Shown here: positions 27,684-36,169 of the stretch, piece after piece | Numbering within the stretch: position 1 is the first letter of the stretch | How the letters are laid out: every line of letters begins with the position of its first letter | Assembly (NCBI RefSeq): GCF_014642915.1 | Contig: NZ_BMJE01000003.1 | Coordinates: 248,001 to 312,000 of the forward strand | DNA: 64,000 nucleotides | Direction: 5' to 3' | DNA from: Flavobacterium suaedae | GTDB taxonomy: Bacteria > Bacteroidota > Bacteroidia > Flavobacteriales > Flavobacteriaceae | Notes under the pieces: generated by a model | What the model saw: only the letters and a program-made list of their open reading frames with translations | What the model was told of the DNA's origin: nothing | Databases searched by the model: none | Program-made: the position numbers and the translations under genes

Positions 27684-28214
27684 ATGAAGAAATTAATTTT
27701 TAAAGGCTTAATGTTAGGAGCATTATGCTTTATGGGTACTGCTAAAAGTAATGCACAGGAAATTACAGGAACACCTAGCGAAGCAATAAATAACTATGAC
27801 CAAAAGTTCCGCTTAGGTTTTGGACTTAACGCAGGTGCTGCTACCGGCGACTATTTTAATTTTGCATTGGGTGGAGATGTAAGGCTACAATATGACCTTT
27901 CTCAAAAAACATCATTAACCCTAACTACAGGTTATACTCATTTATTTGGTGAAGAAGATTATATTGATGATTTAGGTTTCATTCCTGTAAAAGGAGGTTT
28001 TAAGGCATTTGTTTTAGAAAACAGCCTTTATGTACTAGGAGAAGTTGGTGCAGGGTTCGCAGTAACTAACGACTATGACGAAACTACATTTTTATGGGCT
28101 CCGGGTATTGGATATGCTACTGAAAACATTGACATAAGTGTACGTTATGAGGGTATGAATGATTTTAATGCTGACCAAATAGCACTAAGGCTAGCTTACG
28201 GTTTTAAACTTTAA
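27684..28214 (+). CDS. Outer-membrane beta-barrel protein
   Basis: The 176-residue protein has a signal peptide (MKKLIFKGLMLGALCFMGTA, cleavage after SNAQ). It then shows alternating strands typical of an eight-stranded OmpW/OmpX-like barrel: FRLGFGLNAGAATGDYFNFA, VRLQYDLSQKTSLTLTTGYT, and the C-terminal IALRLAYGFKL ending in the Phe/Leu expected for the last strand. The function is unknown; small barrels like this are abundant in Flavobacteria. It is a single-gene unit ending at the strong terminator 28264-28297. Confidence 0.85.
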   Translation: MKKLIFKGLMLGALCFMGTAKSNAQEITGTPSEAINNYDQKFRLGFGLNAGAATGDYFNFALGGDVRLQYDLSQKTSLTLTTGYTHLFGEEDYIDDLGFIPVKGGFKAFVLENSLYVLGEVGAGFAVTNDYDETTFLWAPGIGYATENIDISVRYEGMNDFNADQIALRLAYGFKL

Positions 28215-28263
28215 AAAACTGATAAGCAACCAAAAACCTACAATTACAATAACCAATTATATT

Positions 28264-28297
28264 AAAACCTATGCCAATTTATTGGTGTAGGTTTTTT
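28264..28297 (+). terminator. Intrinsic terminator
   Basis: A 15-bp stem (28264-28278 with 28281-28295, two wobble pairs in the middle) ends in TTTTTT. It closes the outer-membrane protein gene. Confidence 0.88.
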
Positions 28298-28304
28298 AAA
28301 TTTG
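28297..28304 (+). promoter_or_regulatory. -7 box of the receiver-like gene
   Basis: TAAATTTG matches TAnnTTTG exactly. It begins at the last T of the preceding terminator and lies 22 bases before the ATG at 28327. No good upstream TTG was seen. Confidence 0.45.
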
Positions 28305-28326
28305 TGATAACCACACCTCGCCAATT

Positions 28327-28695
28327 ATGAAATTATTTGTTATTGACTGGAGTAAGGATAATACCACTCCGCTTATAGAAATGTGTAAAGCATCATCCCA
28401 CCAAATTGTGGGCACAGAGTTGCGTGATGGCAATACCGCCTATAAAAACACCGCACTAACCAACCCCGATGCTATTGTAATTAACTACTCGGTTAAACCT
28501 TCACACGGCAGGGCAACAGCACAACAAATACGGAAAAGAAAATCTACCTCCGCAATACCTGTTTATTTTCTTAACGGCGATGAAGATGATAATGAAAAAG
28601 TAGAACACCTTGGGGTATGCCTTTCGGAAGAAGAGTTTAAAGACTTATTAGATACTAACCGCTCCGGCTTTTCATTAGAAAGTTATCTTTTATAA
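28327..28695 (+). CDS. Receiver-like protein lacking the phospho-acceptor Asp
   Basis: The 122-residue protein has no recognised motif, but the pattern KLFVIDWSKD, PDAIVINYSVKP, AQQIRKRKSTSAIPVYFLNG and a final LSEEEFKDLL follows the strands and helices of a response-regulator receiver domain. At the position of the phosphorylated Asp it has Asn (VINYS), so phosphorylation would not be expected. This is inference from hydrophobic pattern only. It lies 115 bases before the ECF sigma gene and may not belong to that operon. Confidence 0.6.
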   Translation: MKLFVIDWSKDNTTPLIEMCKASSHQIVGTELRDGNTAYKNTALTNPDAIVINYSVKPSHGRATAQQIRKRKSTSAIPVYFLNGDEDDNEKVEHLGVCLSEEEFKDLLDTNRSGFSLESYLL

Positions 28696-28809
28696 TACTT
28701 ATAATTTTTAGCTGTACCTTACAGTTTAAATTATTCAGGAGAAAAATTTTACTACCCTTTCCAACCTTTTGTAGTTTTTCCTGCTCTATATAAACAAAGA
28801 GACTTAATT

Positions 28810-29358
28810 GTGATAGACGAAAAACTCATAACAGCATGCAGGAAAATGCACCGAGGCGCACAGCGGGAGGTGTATGAGTATATGGCTACCAAGCTATATT
28901 ACACCTGCAAAAGGTATTTAAAAAGTGAAGAACTAATTGAGGAGGCTATGGCCGATGCCTTTTACACTATTTTCACTAAAATTAATCAACTGAAAGAAGT
29001 TAAGGCTTTTGAAGCCTGGGCACGAAAAATCACTGTAAATCAGTGCCTGTTAACATTAAAGCGAAATGTAAATTTCAATATTTATATTGAAGATATGGCA
29101 TATTCGGCAGAACCTTCGCAAACAGATTCTTCAGGATTGGAAGAAGAGGATTTACTGGAGTTGCTGAATTACCTTCCTGAAGGGTGCCGAACCATATTTA
29201 ATTTATACGCTATAGAAGGCTATTCGCATAAAGAAATAGCAACCATGCTGAACATTAGTGAGGGAACTTCCAAATCACAATTAAATGTCTCCCGAACAAA
29301 ACTCAAAGAATTAGTAAACAGTGTTTATTATCAAAACGTGAACAGCAATGGAAAATAA
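28810..29358 (+). CDS. ECF-type RNA polymerase sigma factor
   Basis: The 182-residue sigma-70-family protein has only regions 2 and 4. Region 2 spans residues ~20-85 ([13 protein letters not shown], then [14 protein letters not shown]). Region 4 spans ~120-170 ([20 protein letters not shown] and [20 protein letters not shown]) as the -35-binding helix-turn-helix. The start is GTG. Its last 11 bases overlap the start of the 958-residue membrane protein, so the two are translationally coupled. That is the usual arrangement for an ECF sigma factor and its anti-sigma factor. No consensus promoter was seen upstream, so it may use its own promoter type. Confidence 0.92.
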   Translation: MIDEKLITACRKMHRGAQREVYEYMATKLYYTCKRYLKSEELIEEAMADAFYTIFTKINQLKEVKAFEAWARKITVNQCLLTLKRNVNFNIYIEDMAYSAEPSQTDSSGLEEEDLLELLNYLPEGCRTIFNLYAIEGYSHKEIATMLNISEGTSKSQLNVSRTKLKELVNSVYYQNVNSNGK

Positions 29359-32224
29359 AGATAAAATATACGAACAGTTTAAGGACGCCGCCGAAAAGGC
29401 AGAGCAAAAAAGTTTTGACCGCATGGAGGCAGTATGGAACCGTGTAGAGGATAAACTGGATAAAAAGAAAAAACGTCGCGGTGTAGTATGGTGGAAATAT
29501 ACAGGTGCTGCCGCATTACTCCTGTTATTCATCAGCATTGGGAATATGGTTATGAGAAATAATCCTGATCCAATTATAAGTCCTGATGTACTACCGGATA
29601 ACAATGTTACAGTTATTGATACACAAAAAGTAAACGAAACTTTTAATCCTGAGCATGAAGAAATAACTGAGGAGGAAGTAGTTATAAATCAATCTAAAAA
29701 GGATAATCTATATGACACATTAGCTAATGGAAAAGTATTTAATCGTGAGATTAAGAATACAAGAGACCGAGAGAAAAGAAGCGGTAATGGTGAATTTAGA
29801 ATTAAAAAAGAAGTTACATATAGAGATGGAGATAAAAACACCTCGACTGAACCTTCAATAGCTGATAATAATAACTACGAATTAGAGGAAGTTATTGTAG
29901 ATAAATATCGTGTTACAAAACCTGTTACTTCATCAGCTGCTATGGTAACAATACCTGCTGAAAGTATAACTAATAAAAACAAAGTTGTAACTACAAACAA
30001 CGGCAATGATTATAATTACTATAGTAATTCAGCAACAGTAAACCCAAATGCATCCAATCAATATGGTGCGGTAACTGCTAACCGTTATCCTATAAAAAAA
30101 GAGGAAGAGAAACAAGATGAACGTGCAGCAGCAGCTATGACAACCGTTTCTGTTGAAGAAGTAGAAGACAGAGCAAATACAGGTGTGTTACAAAACCTGC
30201 AAGGGCAGGTAGCAGGAATAAATATTGCAACGGGTTCGGGAGAACCGGGTGCAGACAGTACAATCATTTTACGAGGAACCAGTAGTATAAATGGTAATGC
30301 TGAACCGTTATTTGTAGTAGATGGAGTCCCTGTTGATGAAGATAGCTTTAGGAGTCTCAGCCAAAATGATATAGCTTCCTACAGTATTTTAAAAGATGCT
30401 GCAGCAACTTCCATATATGGTAACAGAGGAGCTAACGGTGTAATTGTTATTACTACTAAAAATGGAGCGGGTTATTACTTAGGTAAAAGCATAAACTCTC
30501 AAAGTAAAGAAGAAATAAAAATAGAACTTAATAAACTAAACGTACTACCTAACGGTAAAGAGCCCCTTTATATAATAGATGGTGTAGCGGTAGACGAAGT
30601 AACCTACAAAAGTTTAAGCCTTGATGATATTGCAAACTGTAAAGTGCTTAAAAATGGAGCATCAACAGCTATGTATGGCAGTAAAGGAACTAATGGGGTA
30701 GTAATAATTAATACTATAAAAGCTTTTAGAAAAGAAACTTCTAGTTATAACAGTAATGAACAAACTAGTGAAACTAAAAATGAAGAAGCTAACCCTAGAC
30801 TAAATGCTAAAATACAAGTCGATCAAGAAGAATACGAGTCTTTTGAAGAAAACCAATTTGAAAACCCTGCCATAACACCGCTTTCTACTTTTTCTATTGA
30901 TGTTGATAATGCTTCATACACCAATATCAGACGTTTTTTAAATAATGGGCAAACTGTTCCTAAAGATGCCGTTCGGGTAGAAGAAATGGTGAACTTTTTT
31001 AACTATCAATACCCACAGCCTACGGATAATAAGCCATTCTCAATCAATACAGAATACAGCGATGCACCTTGGAATACCAAACACAAACTATTAAAAATAG
31101 GACTAAAAGGAGTAGAAATACCAACCGAAGACTTACCTGCCTCTAACTTTGTATTTTTAATAGATGTTTCCGGCTCTATGGATGCACAGAACAAGCTACC
31201 ATTGTTAAAAGAGTCTATGAAAATACTGGTAAAACAAATGCGCAGTAACGACAGGATTGCAATAGTAGTATATGCAGGTGCAGCAGGTTTAGTATTACCT
31301 TCTACAAGCGGAGCGGAAAAAAACAAAATAATTGCTGCTCTGGATAATTTAGATGCAGGCGGAAGTACTGCCGGCGGCGAGGGGATAAATTTAGCCTACA
31401 AAATAGCACAGGAAAACTTTATTAAAAAAGGCAACAACCGTGTTATACTGGCAACTGATGGCGATTTTAATGTAGGTCCTAGCTCTAATGATGATATGCA
31501 AACGTTAATAGAACAAAAACGTAAAAGTAGTGTTTTCCTTACTTGTTTAGGGTATGGTATGGGTAACTATAAGGACGCTAAAATGGAAATACTGGCTGAT
31601 AAGGGTAATGGTAACTATGCCTACATTGATAATATGCAGGAAGCCGACCGCTTTTTACAAAAAGAGTTTAAAGGCTCTATGTATGCCATTGCTAAAGATG
31701 TAAAAATACAGATAGAATTTAATCCGAAACACGTACAGTCATATAGGTTAATTGGTTATGAAAACCGTAAACTACGAGATGAAGACTTTGCTAACGATGC
31801 TATTGATGCGGGAGAACTAGGTAGCGGGCATACTGTAACAGCACTATATGAAATTATACCTACAGGTGTAGAAAGTGATTACTTTACCCCTGCCCCTGAA
31901 TTAAAATACAGTCAGCCAAATACATTAGCCAACAACTACGGTGATGAGTTGGCAACTATTAAACTACGCCACAAAAAACCGGATGAAAATGTAAGTAAAG
32001 AAACAGTAAAAGTAATACCTAACATTACAACAGCATTAAGCAGTACATCGGGCGACTTTAAGTTTGCTGCTGCTGTAGCTTGGTTTGGTTTAAAACTGAG
32101 AGACAGTGAACTAATACCTAACAAAACTTCTCAGGATATTATTAACCTTGCTAAACAAGGTGCTTATAACGACCCTGATGGTTACAGAGCTGAATTTATA
32201 CGGCTGGTAAACAGAGTTGAGTAA
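29348..32224 (+). CDS. Membrane protein fusing anti-sigma-like N-terminus, plug modules and VWA domain
   Basis: The order is: cytoplasmic charged helix (residues 1-48, [15 protein letters not shown]), one membrane helix (~49-67), a long polar linker, a TonB-receptor-plug-like module (~275-372, [49 protein letters not shown]), a second shorter copy (~382-458, [27 protein letters not shown]), a VWA_N-like region (~510-595), and a von Willebrand A domain from ~597 with [15 protein letters not shown], then DAGGSTAGG and LATDGDFN. A YfbK/DUF3520-like C-terminus follows. The N-terminus and 11-base overlap with the sigma gene suggest it is the anti-sigma factor, with the periplasmic part as sensor; this is inference. 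Confidence 0.85.
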   Translation: MENKDKIYEQFKDAAEKAEQKSFDRMEAVWNRVEDKLDKKKKRRGVVWWKYTGAAALLLLFISIGNMVMRNNPDPIISPDVLPDNNVTVIDTQKVNETFNPEHEEITEEEVVINQSKKDNLYDTLANGKVFNREIKNTRDREKRSGNGEFRIKKEVTYRDGDKNTSTEPSIADNNNYELEEVIVDKYRVTKPVTSSAAMVTIPAESITNKNKVVTTNNGNDYNYYSNSATVNPNASNQYGAVTANRYPIKKEEEKQDERAAAAMTTVSVEEVEDRANTGVLQNLQGQVAGINIATGSGEPGADSTIILRGTSSINGNAEPLFVVDGVPVDEDSFRSLSQNDIASYSILKDAAATSIYGNRGANGVIVITTKNGAGYYLGKSINSQSKEEIKIELNKLNVLPNGKEPLYIIDGVAVDEVTYKSLSLDDIANCKVLKNGASTAMYGSKGTNGVVIINTIKAFRKETSSYNSNEQTSETKNEEANPRLNAKIQVDQEEYESFEENQFENPAITPLSTFSIDVDNASYTNIRRFLNNGQTVPKDAVRVEEMVNFFNYQYPQPTDNKPFSINTEYSDAPWNTKHKLLKIGLKGVEIPTEDLPASNFVFLIDVSGSMDAQNKLPLLKESMKILVKQMRSNDRIAIVVYAGAAGLVLPSTSGAEKNKIIAALDNLDAGGSTAGGEGINLAYKIAQENFIKKGNNRVILATDGDFNVGPSSNDDMQTLIEQKRKSSVFLTCLGYGMGNYKDAKMEILADKGNGNYAYIDNMQEADRFLQKEFKGSMYAIAKDVKIQIEFNPKHVQSYRLIGYENRKLRDEDFANDAIDAGELGSGHTVTALYEIIPTGVESDYFTPAPELKYSQPNTLANNYGDELATIKLRHKKPDENVSKETVKVIPNITTALSSTSGDFKFAAAVAWFGLKLRDSELIPNKTSQDIINLAKQGAYNDPDGYRAEFIRLVNRVE

Positions 32225-32260
32225 TGAGTAAATAGAGAGAGGCATAAAACAAAAAAATGT

Positions 32261-32581
32261 ATGAAAGTAATAGTGACAATGTGCTTGATAATGTTTTACA
32301 GTTATAGCTATAGTCAGCAAGTTTCAAGTATTCCTAAAGACACTTTATATGTTATAGATGGTATTCCTAAAAATGTTGAAGCATATAAAAGAATTGAACC
32401 TGACAGTATAGTTAGTATAAACATTTTGAAAAATGCAGATACCTTGGCACTGTTAAATTGTAGAACTCCAAACAGAATAATTATTGTTGTAAAAACCCTG
32501 AAAGCACTCACAAAACGAGAACGAAGAAAACTTAGACAAAAAAAACGTTTGCAAAGCAAGGTTTATAAAACTGATGATTAG
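32261..32581 (+). CDS. Free secreted plug-like protein
   Basis: The 106-residue protein has a signal peptide (MKVIVTMCLIMFYSYSYSQ) and a single short domain: DTLYVIDGIPKNVEAYKRIE, then SIVSINILKNADTLALLNCR and NRIIIVVKT. This lines up with the two plug-like modules of the preceding 958-residue protein (VVDGVPVDE..., ...ILKDAA..., ...NGVIVITTK). It ends with a very basic tail (KRERRKLRQKKRLQSK). It starts 36 bases after the VWA gene stop and is the last gene before a weak terminator, so it probably belongs to the sigma operon. Confidence 0.72.
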   Translation: MKVIVTMCLIMFYSYSYSQQVSSIPKDTLYVIDGIPKNVEAYKRIEPDSIVSINILKNADTLALLNCRTPNRIIIVVKTLKALTKRERRKLRQKKRLQSKVYKTDD

Positions 32582-32617
32582 AGTTGAATAGTAGTTAAAT
32601 AAATTGTTTATATGCCT

Positions 32618-32658
32618 AAAGGCACAAGTTTTAAAAAGGCTTGTGTCTTTCTTGTTTT
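32618..32658 (+). terminator. Probable terminator of the sigma operon
   Basis: The stem AAAGGCACAAG (32618-32628) pairs with 32640-32650 with one wobble and an 11-base loop; the T run after it is interrupted (CTTGTTTTATT). Weaker than the other terminators in the window. Confidence 0.6.
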
Positions 32659-32679
32659 ATTAATCAGACAGCTATGCTT

Positions 32680-32709
32680 TTGATAAACCTTTAAAAATCA
32701 TTATATTTG
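32680..32709 (+). promoter_or_regulatory. Consensus promoter of the tandem membrane proteins
   Basis: TTG (32680-32682), a 19-base spacer and TATATTTG (32702-32709) match the Bacteroidota consensus exactly. The ATG is 24 bases downstream. Confidence 0.8.
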
Positions 32710-32733
32710 ATTAGTGAATATTCAAGCTAATTA

Positions 32734-32925
32734 ATGAAAACCTGGATTAAAATCGGATTATTTTGGGGACTATGTATGTTCCTGATAATGAATATAATCT
32801 TCCCGTTGCTAAACAGAGAAGAAATAACAGTACCTCGTTTACTTATTGGGGCGGTAATCTGGTTAATTGGTGGCTTTATCTTCGGACGAATATTTAAAAA
32901 GCCTGCTAAAAAACAAGCAAAATGA
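32734..32925 (+). CDS. Small two-helix membrane protein, copy 1
   Basis: A 63-residue protein with two predicted membrane helices (IGLFWGLCMFLIMNIIFPLL and RLLIGAVIWLIGGFIFGRIF) joined by the polar loop NREEITVP, and a Lys-rich tail. The next gene is a paralogue of the same length. The orientation by the positive-inside rule is both ends in the cytoplasm. No function is recognised. Its stop overlaps the start of copy 2 (ATGA), and a consensus promoter lies upstream. Confidence 0.8.
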   Translation: MKTWIKIGLFWGLCMFLIMNIIFPLLNREEITVPRLLIGAVIWLIGGFIFGRIFKKPAKKQAK

Positions 32926-33113
32926 AAAAATGGGTAAGGTCAGGTTTAGTATGGGGTGTATCTTTCTACCTGATTACTATAATTATTATTCCTTTAATGA
33001 ATAATGAAGATTTATCAAGCTATAAATTATTAGTAGGGATTCCGTTATGGATTATAACAGGCTTAGCTGTTGGTTATTTGTTTGATAAGAAAAAGAAAAA
33101 AGTAATTAAATAA
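32922..33113 (+). CDS. Small two-helix membrane protein, copy 2
   Basis: Also 63 residues with the same plan as the preceding gene: MKKWVRSGLVWGVSFYLITI against MKTWIKIGLFWGLCMFLIMN, then IIPLMNNEDLSSYKLLVGIP and a Lys-rich end. It clearly arose by tandem duplication. The ATG lies inside the stop of copy 1 (ATGA overlap), so translation is coupled. It ends two bases before the stop of the convergent hydrolase gene, with no terminator in between. Function unknown. Confidence 0.8.
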   Translation: MKKWVRSGLVWGVSFYLITIIIIPLMNNEDLSSYKLLVGIPLWIITGLAVGYLFDKKKKKVIK

Positions 33114-33115
33114 AA

Positions 33116-33925
33116 CTACTTTAAAATTTCAGCAAGCTTATTTAAGTAAACTTTGTTATAACCCACTTGATGTCCTTCATCTTTTAAAGTTATTAATTCA
33201 ATTTTTACACTTATATCCGGTATTTCTTTTAGCTCTAAACTATTAGAATATGGAATTATCCTGTCATTTGTACCGTGAAACATATAAACAGGGGCATTAA
33301 CTTTAGGTAAATATTTATATGTTTCGAATTTATATTTAAGTAAAAAATCAGGCATAAAAGGTACTTTGTTATTAACTACTTTAGTAAGACTATAGTATGG
33401 AGCTTTAAGTATTAATTTTTTAGGATTGTTTTCAGCCGCAAGCATTGTAGCAGCACCCGTACCTATACTATAACCAATTATAATAACTTCATCTTCATTA
33501 TAGCGTTTTAACAGTTTAGTATATACTTTGCGCATATCCTCAAAAAACTGATTTTCATTTTCAATATCACCAGTACTTTTGCCATAACCTCTGTAATCAG
33601 GAATAAAAATATCGTAACCTAAATTAGTATATGTATTTGCAATATCCCCCCACGTTTTAAGACAGCCTCCATTACCGTGAAGGTAGAATACAAGACCTTT
33701 AGCATTCTCGGCTTTAAATAACAAACCGTTAATAGTAGCTTCATCATCAACAGGAATATTCAATTCTTCAAAATCTTCTAAATATTCAAATTGATAGCTT
33801 TGAGAAAGTTTTGAGCCAGGAAATAATAGACGCTCTTGCTGAAAGTATAAAACTGTAATGATTAAAAGATATAATCCTGTAAAAATGCAGCCCAGAATAA
33901 TAAGTATGCGTTTATACGATTTCAT
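33116..33925 (-). CDS. Alpha/beta hydrolase
   Basis: The 269-residue protein has an N-terminal hydrophobic anchor (ILIILGCIFTGLYLLIITVL) and an alpha/beta hydrolase domain. The oxyanion segment is VFYLHGNGGCLKTWGD, the nucleophile elbow IIGYSIGTGAATML (Ser), the acid in FHGTNDRIIPY (Asp) and the base in DEGHQVGYN (His). It resembles the BEM46/YfhR group of membrane-anchored serine hydrolases, whose substrates are mostly unknown. It converges on the tandem membrane-protein genes. Confidence 0.88.
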   Translation of the reverse strand: MKSYKRILIILGCIFTGLYLLIITVLYFQQERLLFPGSKLSQSYQFEYLEDFEELNIPVDDEATINGLLFKAENAKGLVFYLHGNGGCLKTWGDIANTYTNLGYDIFIPDYRGYGKSTGDIENENQFFEDMRKVYTKLLKRYNEDEVIIIGYSIGTGAATMLAAENNPKKLILKAPYYSLTKVVNNKVPFMPDFLLKYKFETYKYLPKVNAPVYMFHGTNDRIIPYSNSLELKEIPDISVKIELITLKDEGHQVGYNKVYLNKLAEILK

Positions 33926-34036
33926 GTTACCTCTTTTAGGTGCTTTTTATTTCATACCAAGCGCATATTTCTCTATTCCCGTAATCAAAATCTTCTATAT
34001 GCTTTATCATCTGAATATCAAAATTTAAAAGTCGTT

Positions 34037-34243
34037 TTAATCAGCCGCTATAATAGTTTTTGCCTTTTCGGCATCTTCTTCATTTACATAAATGTTTACA
34101 ACCTGACCTAAAGAACCAAAACCTGCTAAAGTAGCCGACTGAATATTATCGCGTACAACTATGCTGATACCTGCTTCTTCCAGCTTGTTTTTTACACTTG
34201 CTGCCATTATTTCATTGCCTGAATATACTTTTACTGTGTTCAT
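34037..34243 (-). CDS. DUF2007 domain protein
   Basis: A 68-residue protein matching DUF2007 (putative signal-transducing protein): VKVYSGNEIMAASVKNKLEE, then AGISIVVRDN and VNIYVNEEDAEKAKTII. The fold is a small ferredoxin-like GlnB-type domain. It follows the half-helicase gene by 11 bases on the same strand and sits in the response regulator-helicase-DUF2007 operon. No function is known; the name is historical. Confidence 0.88.
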   Translation of the reverse strand: MNTVKVYSGNEIMAASVKNKLEEAGISIVVRDNIQSATLAGFGSLGQVVNIYVNEEDAEKAKTIIAAD

Positions 34244-34254
34244 AGTTTTATTTT

Positions 34255-34884
34255 TTATTGGTCATTTTCTTCATCGGCAAACTCAAAAACAAAAGGCTCT
34301 GTCATTATTCTGTCTGCTAACGATTCTACACGAGCAGAAAGTACATCGGTAAATAGTATTCGTTGTGATTTTTGTACAGAATCGGATATTCGTACTATTT
34401 TACCATCATGCCTTAATTTTAAAAGTGCTTCGGCATCATCAACAACAAACATCTTAAGTTGATTAACATCGAACCCGGCAGTAGCAAACATATCGTTGAG
34501 TTTGCCCGGTGTACCTATTAAAACATCTATCCCTGCCGAAATAACATTTTTATCGTAATCAACATCACCCTTTTCATGAACTCCGTATACACGTAAATCG
34601 GTATAGTTACCATATTTTTCAAACAGCTCTTCCATTTCCTGCACTTTTTCTTTGCTTTCTACAAAGATTAATGCTCTTGGCGATTGTTGAAAAGCTTTTT
34701 CCAAACGTTGTATTACGTTTATAACTATAGTAGTTGTTTTACCCTCACTTTTAGGAGCTTCTATTACACAATCAGCACCACTTTTAATAGTACCAAACGT
34801 TTGTTTTTGTATTGCTCTTGGCTCTGCTAACTCTTGCTCCTCAAGAGCTTTTGCCAAGTTTATATTTATCTTTTTTAATTTCAA
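34255..34884 (-). CDS. Single-domain DEAD-box-like helicase protein
   Basis: The 209-residue protein covers only the first RecA-like domain of a DEAD-box helicase. Visible are a Q-motif (PRAIQKQTFGTI), a P-loop APKSEGKTT where DEAD-box proteins have AxTGSGKT, motif Ia-like IFVESKEKVQEM, IGTPGKLNDMF (motif Ib) and VVDDAEALL in place of the DEAD box. The second domain with the arginine finger is missing, and the frame ends cleanly in FADEENDQ. Homologues of the same length exist in Flavobacteria, so this is not a recent truncation. It probably does not unwind RNA alone. It follows the sigma-54 activator gene by 11 bases. Confidence 0.85.
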   Translation of the reverse strand: MKLKKININLAKALEEQELAEPRAIQKQTFGTIKSGADCVIEAPKSEGKTTTIVINVIQRLEKAFQQSPRALIFVESKEKVQEMEELFEKYGNYTDLRVYGVHEKGDVDYDKNVISAGIDVLIGTPGKLNDMFATAGFDVNQLKMFVVDDAEALLKLRHDGKIVRISDSVQKSQRILFTDVLSARVESLADRIMTEPFVFEFADEENDQ

Positions 34885-34895
34885 TTTGTATACTT

Positions 34896-36059
34896 TTATT
34901 TACTGGCAAACAGTTTTACGTCATCTTTAGAAATCTCTTTACCTCCTAATATTAAAAGGCGCTCTACTACATTTCTAAGCTCACGTATATTACCTGTCCA
35001 GTCATATTCCTGTAACAGTTTTATTGCTTCATCAGAAAATGTTTTTTTAGTCATTCCCTGCTCTTCTGCTATTTTTTTAGTGAAGTGTTCTACCAGTACA
35101 GGTATATCATCCCTCCTGTCATTCAGTGCAGGTACTTCTATTAATATAACGGCAAGCCGATGGTAAAGGTCTTCTCTAAAACGTCCTTCCTCTATTTCTT
35201 TTTTAAGGTCTTTATTGGTCGCTGCTACTACTCGAACATCTATTCTAATATCCTTATCAGCACCAACACGTTGTATCATGCTTTCTTGTAATGCGCGTAG
35301 TACCTTTGCCTGTGCAGGCAGGCTCATATCGCCTATTTCATCAAGAAAGATAGTCCCTTTATTTGCTGCTTCAAACTTACCGGCTCTGTCTTTTACAGCA
35401 CTGGTAAACGCTCCTTTCACATGCCCGAACAGTTCACTTTCTATTAACTCTGATGGTATAGCTGCGCAATTGACCTCTATAAACGGGCTGGATGAGCGTT
35501 CACTTTTTTGATGTAACCAATGTGCTACCAACTCCTTACCTGTACCGTTTGGTCCTGTAATTAACACTCTGGCATCCGTTGGTGCTACTTTATCAATCAT
35601 ATCTTTTATATGATTAATAGGCTCGCTGGTTCCTACCATTTCATACTTTTTTCTGACTTTCTTTTTCAGCATTTTGTTTTCGGTAACCAACTCTTTTTTA
35701 TCCAGCGCATTACGCACTGTATTTAATAAACGGTTTAAATCGGGTGGCTTTGAGATATAATCAAAAGCGCCCATACGCATGGTTTGTACCGCAGTTTCCA
35801 AATCACCATGCCCGGATATCATTACAAATGGTGTTTCCGGTTTTATTTTTTTAACGGCTTCCAGTACTTCTACACCATCCATTTTTGGCATTTTTATATC
35901 GCAAAGTACTAAGTCGTAATCGTTATCTTTTATTTTTTCAAGACCCTGCAAACCTTCTTCCGCTTCTTCTATAACATAACTGTCATTTTCTTCGGACAAT
36001 ATTTTCCCTAACACTCGGCGAATCGCAGCTTCGTCTTCTATAATCAGTATTTTAGACAT
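34896..36059 (-). CDS. Sigma-54 activator response regulator without DNA-binding domain
   Basis: The 387-residue NtrC-family protein has a receiver domain (residues 1-120, phospho-Asp54 in LVLCDIKMP) and an AAA+ sigma-54 interaction domain (~145-380, Walker A GPNGTGKELVA, Walker B GTIFLDEIGDM, R-finger region RALQESMIQRVGAD). The sigma-54 contact loop reads GAFTSA rather than GAFTGA. The protein stops after RELRNVVERLLIL and KEISKDDVKLFASK and lacks the C-terminal Fis helix-turn-helix, as in FlgR of Helicobacter. It may activate sigma-54 without enhancer binding. It heads an operon with the half-helicase and DUF2007. No kinase gene is adjacent. Confidence 0.92.
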   Translation of the reverse strand: MSKILIIEDEAAIRRVLGKILSEENDSYVIEEAEEGLQGLEKIKDNDYDLVLCDIKMPKMDGVEVLEAVKKIKPETPFVMISGHGDLETAVQTMRMGAFDYISKPPDLNRLLNTVRNALDKKELVTENKMLKKKVRKKYEMVGTSEPINHIKDMIDKVAPTDARVLITGPNGTGKELVAHWLHQKSERSSSPFIEVNCAAIPSELIESELFGHVKGAFTSAVKDRAGKFEAANKGTIFLDEIGDMSLPAQAKVLRALQESMIQRVGADKDIRIDVRVVAATNKDLKKEIEEGRFREDLYHRLAVILIEVPALNDRRDDIPVLVEHFTKKIAEEQGMTKKTFSDEAIKLLQEYDWTGNIRELRNVVERLLILGGKEISKDDVKLFASK

Positions 36060-36097
36060 CTTTTTAGTGTAATTGATTATAATAATTTAAGTTCCTT

Positions 36098-36127
36098 TAA
36101 AATTATTGCTTTGTACCTTTTGTGCAA
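36098..36127 (-). promoter_or_regulatory. Promoter of the sigma-54 activator operon
   Basis: On the minus strand TTG (36127-36125), a 19-base spacer and TAATTTTA (36105-36098) match the consensus except for the final base of the -7 box. The ATG at 36059 is 38 bases downstream. Confidence 0.6.
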
Positions 36128-36169
36128 AAACAATTAACAAATAGAAACCTGCTTTTTAACGTAGTGGCT

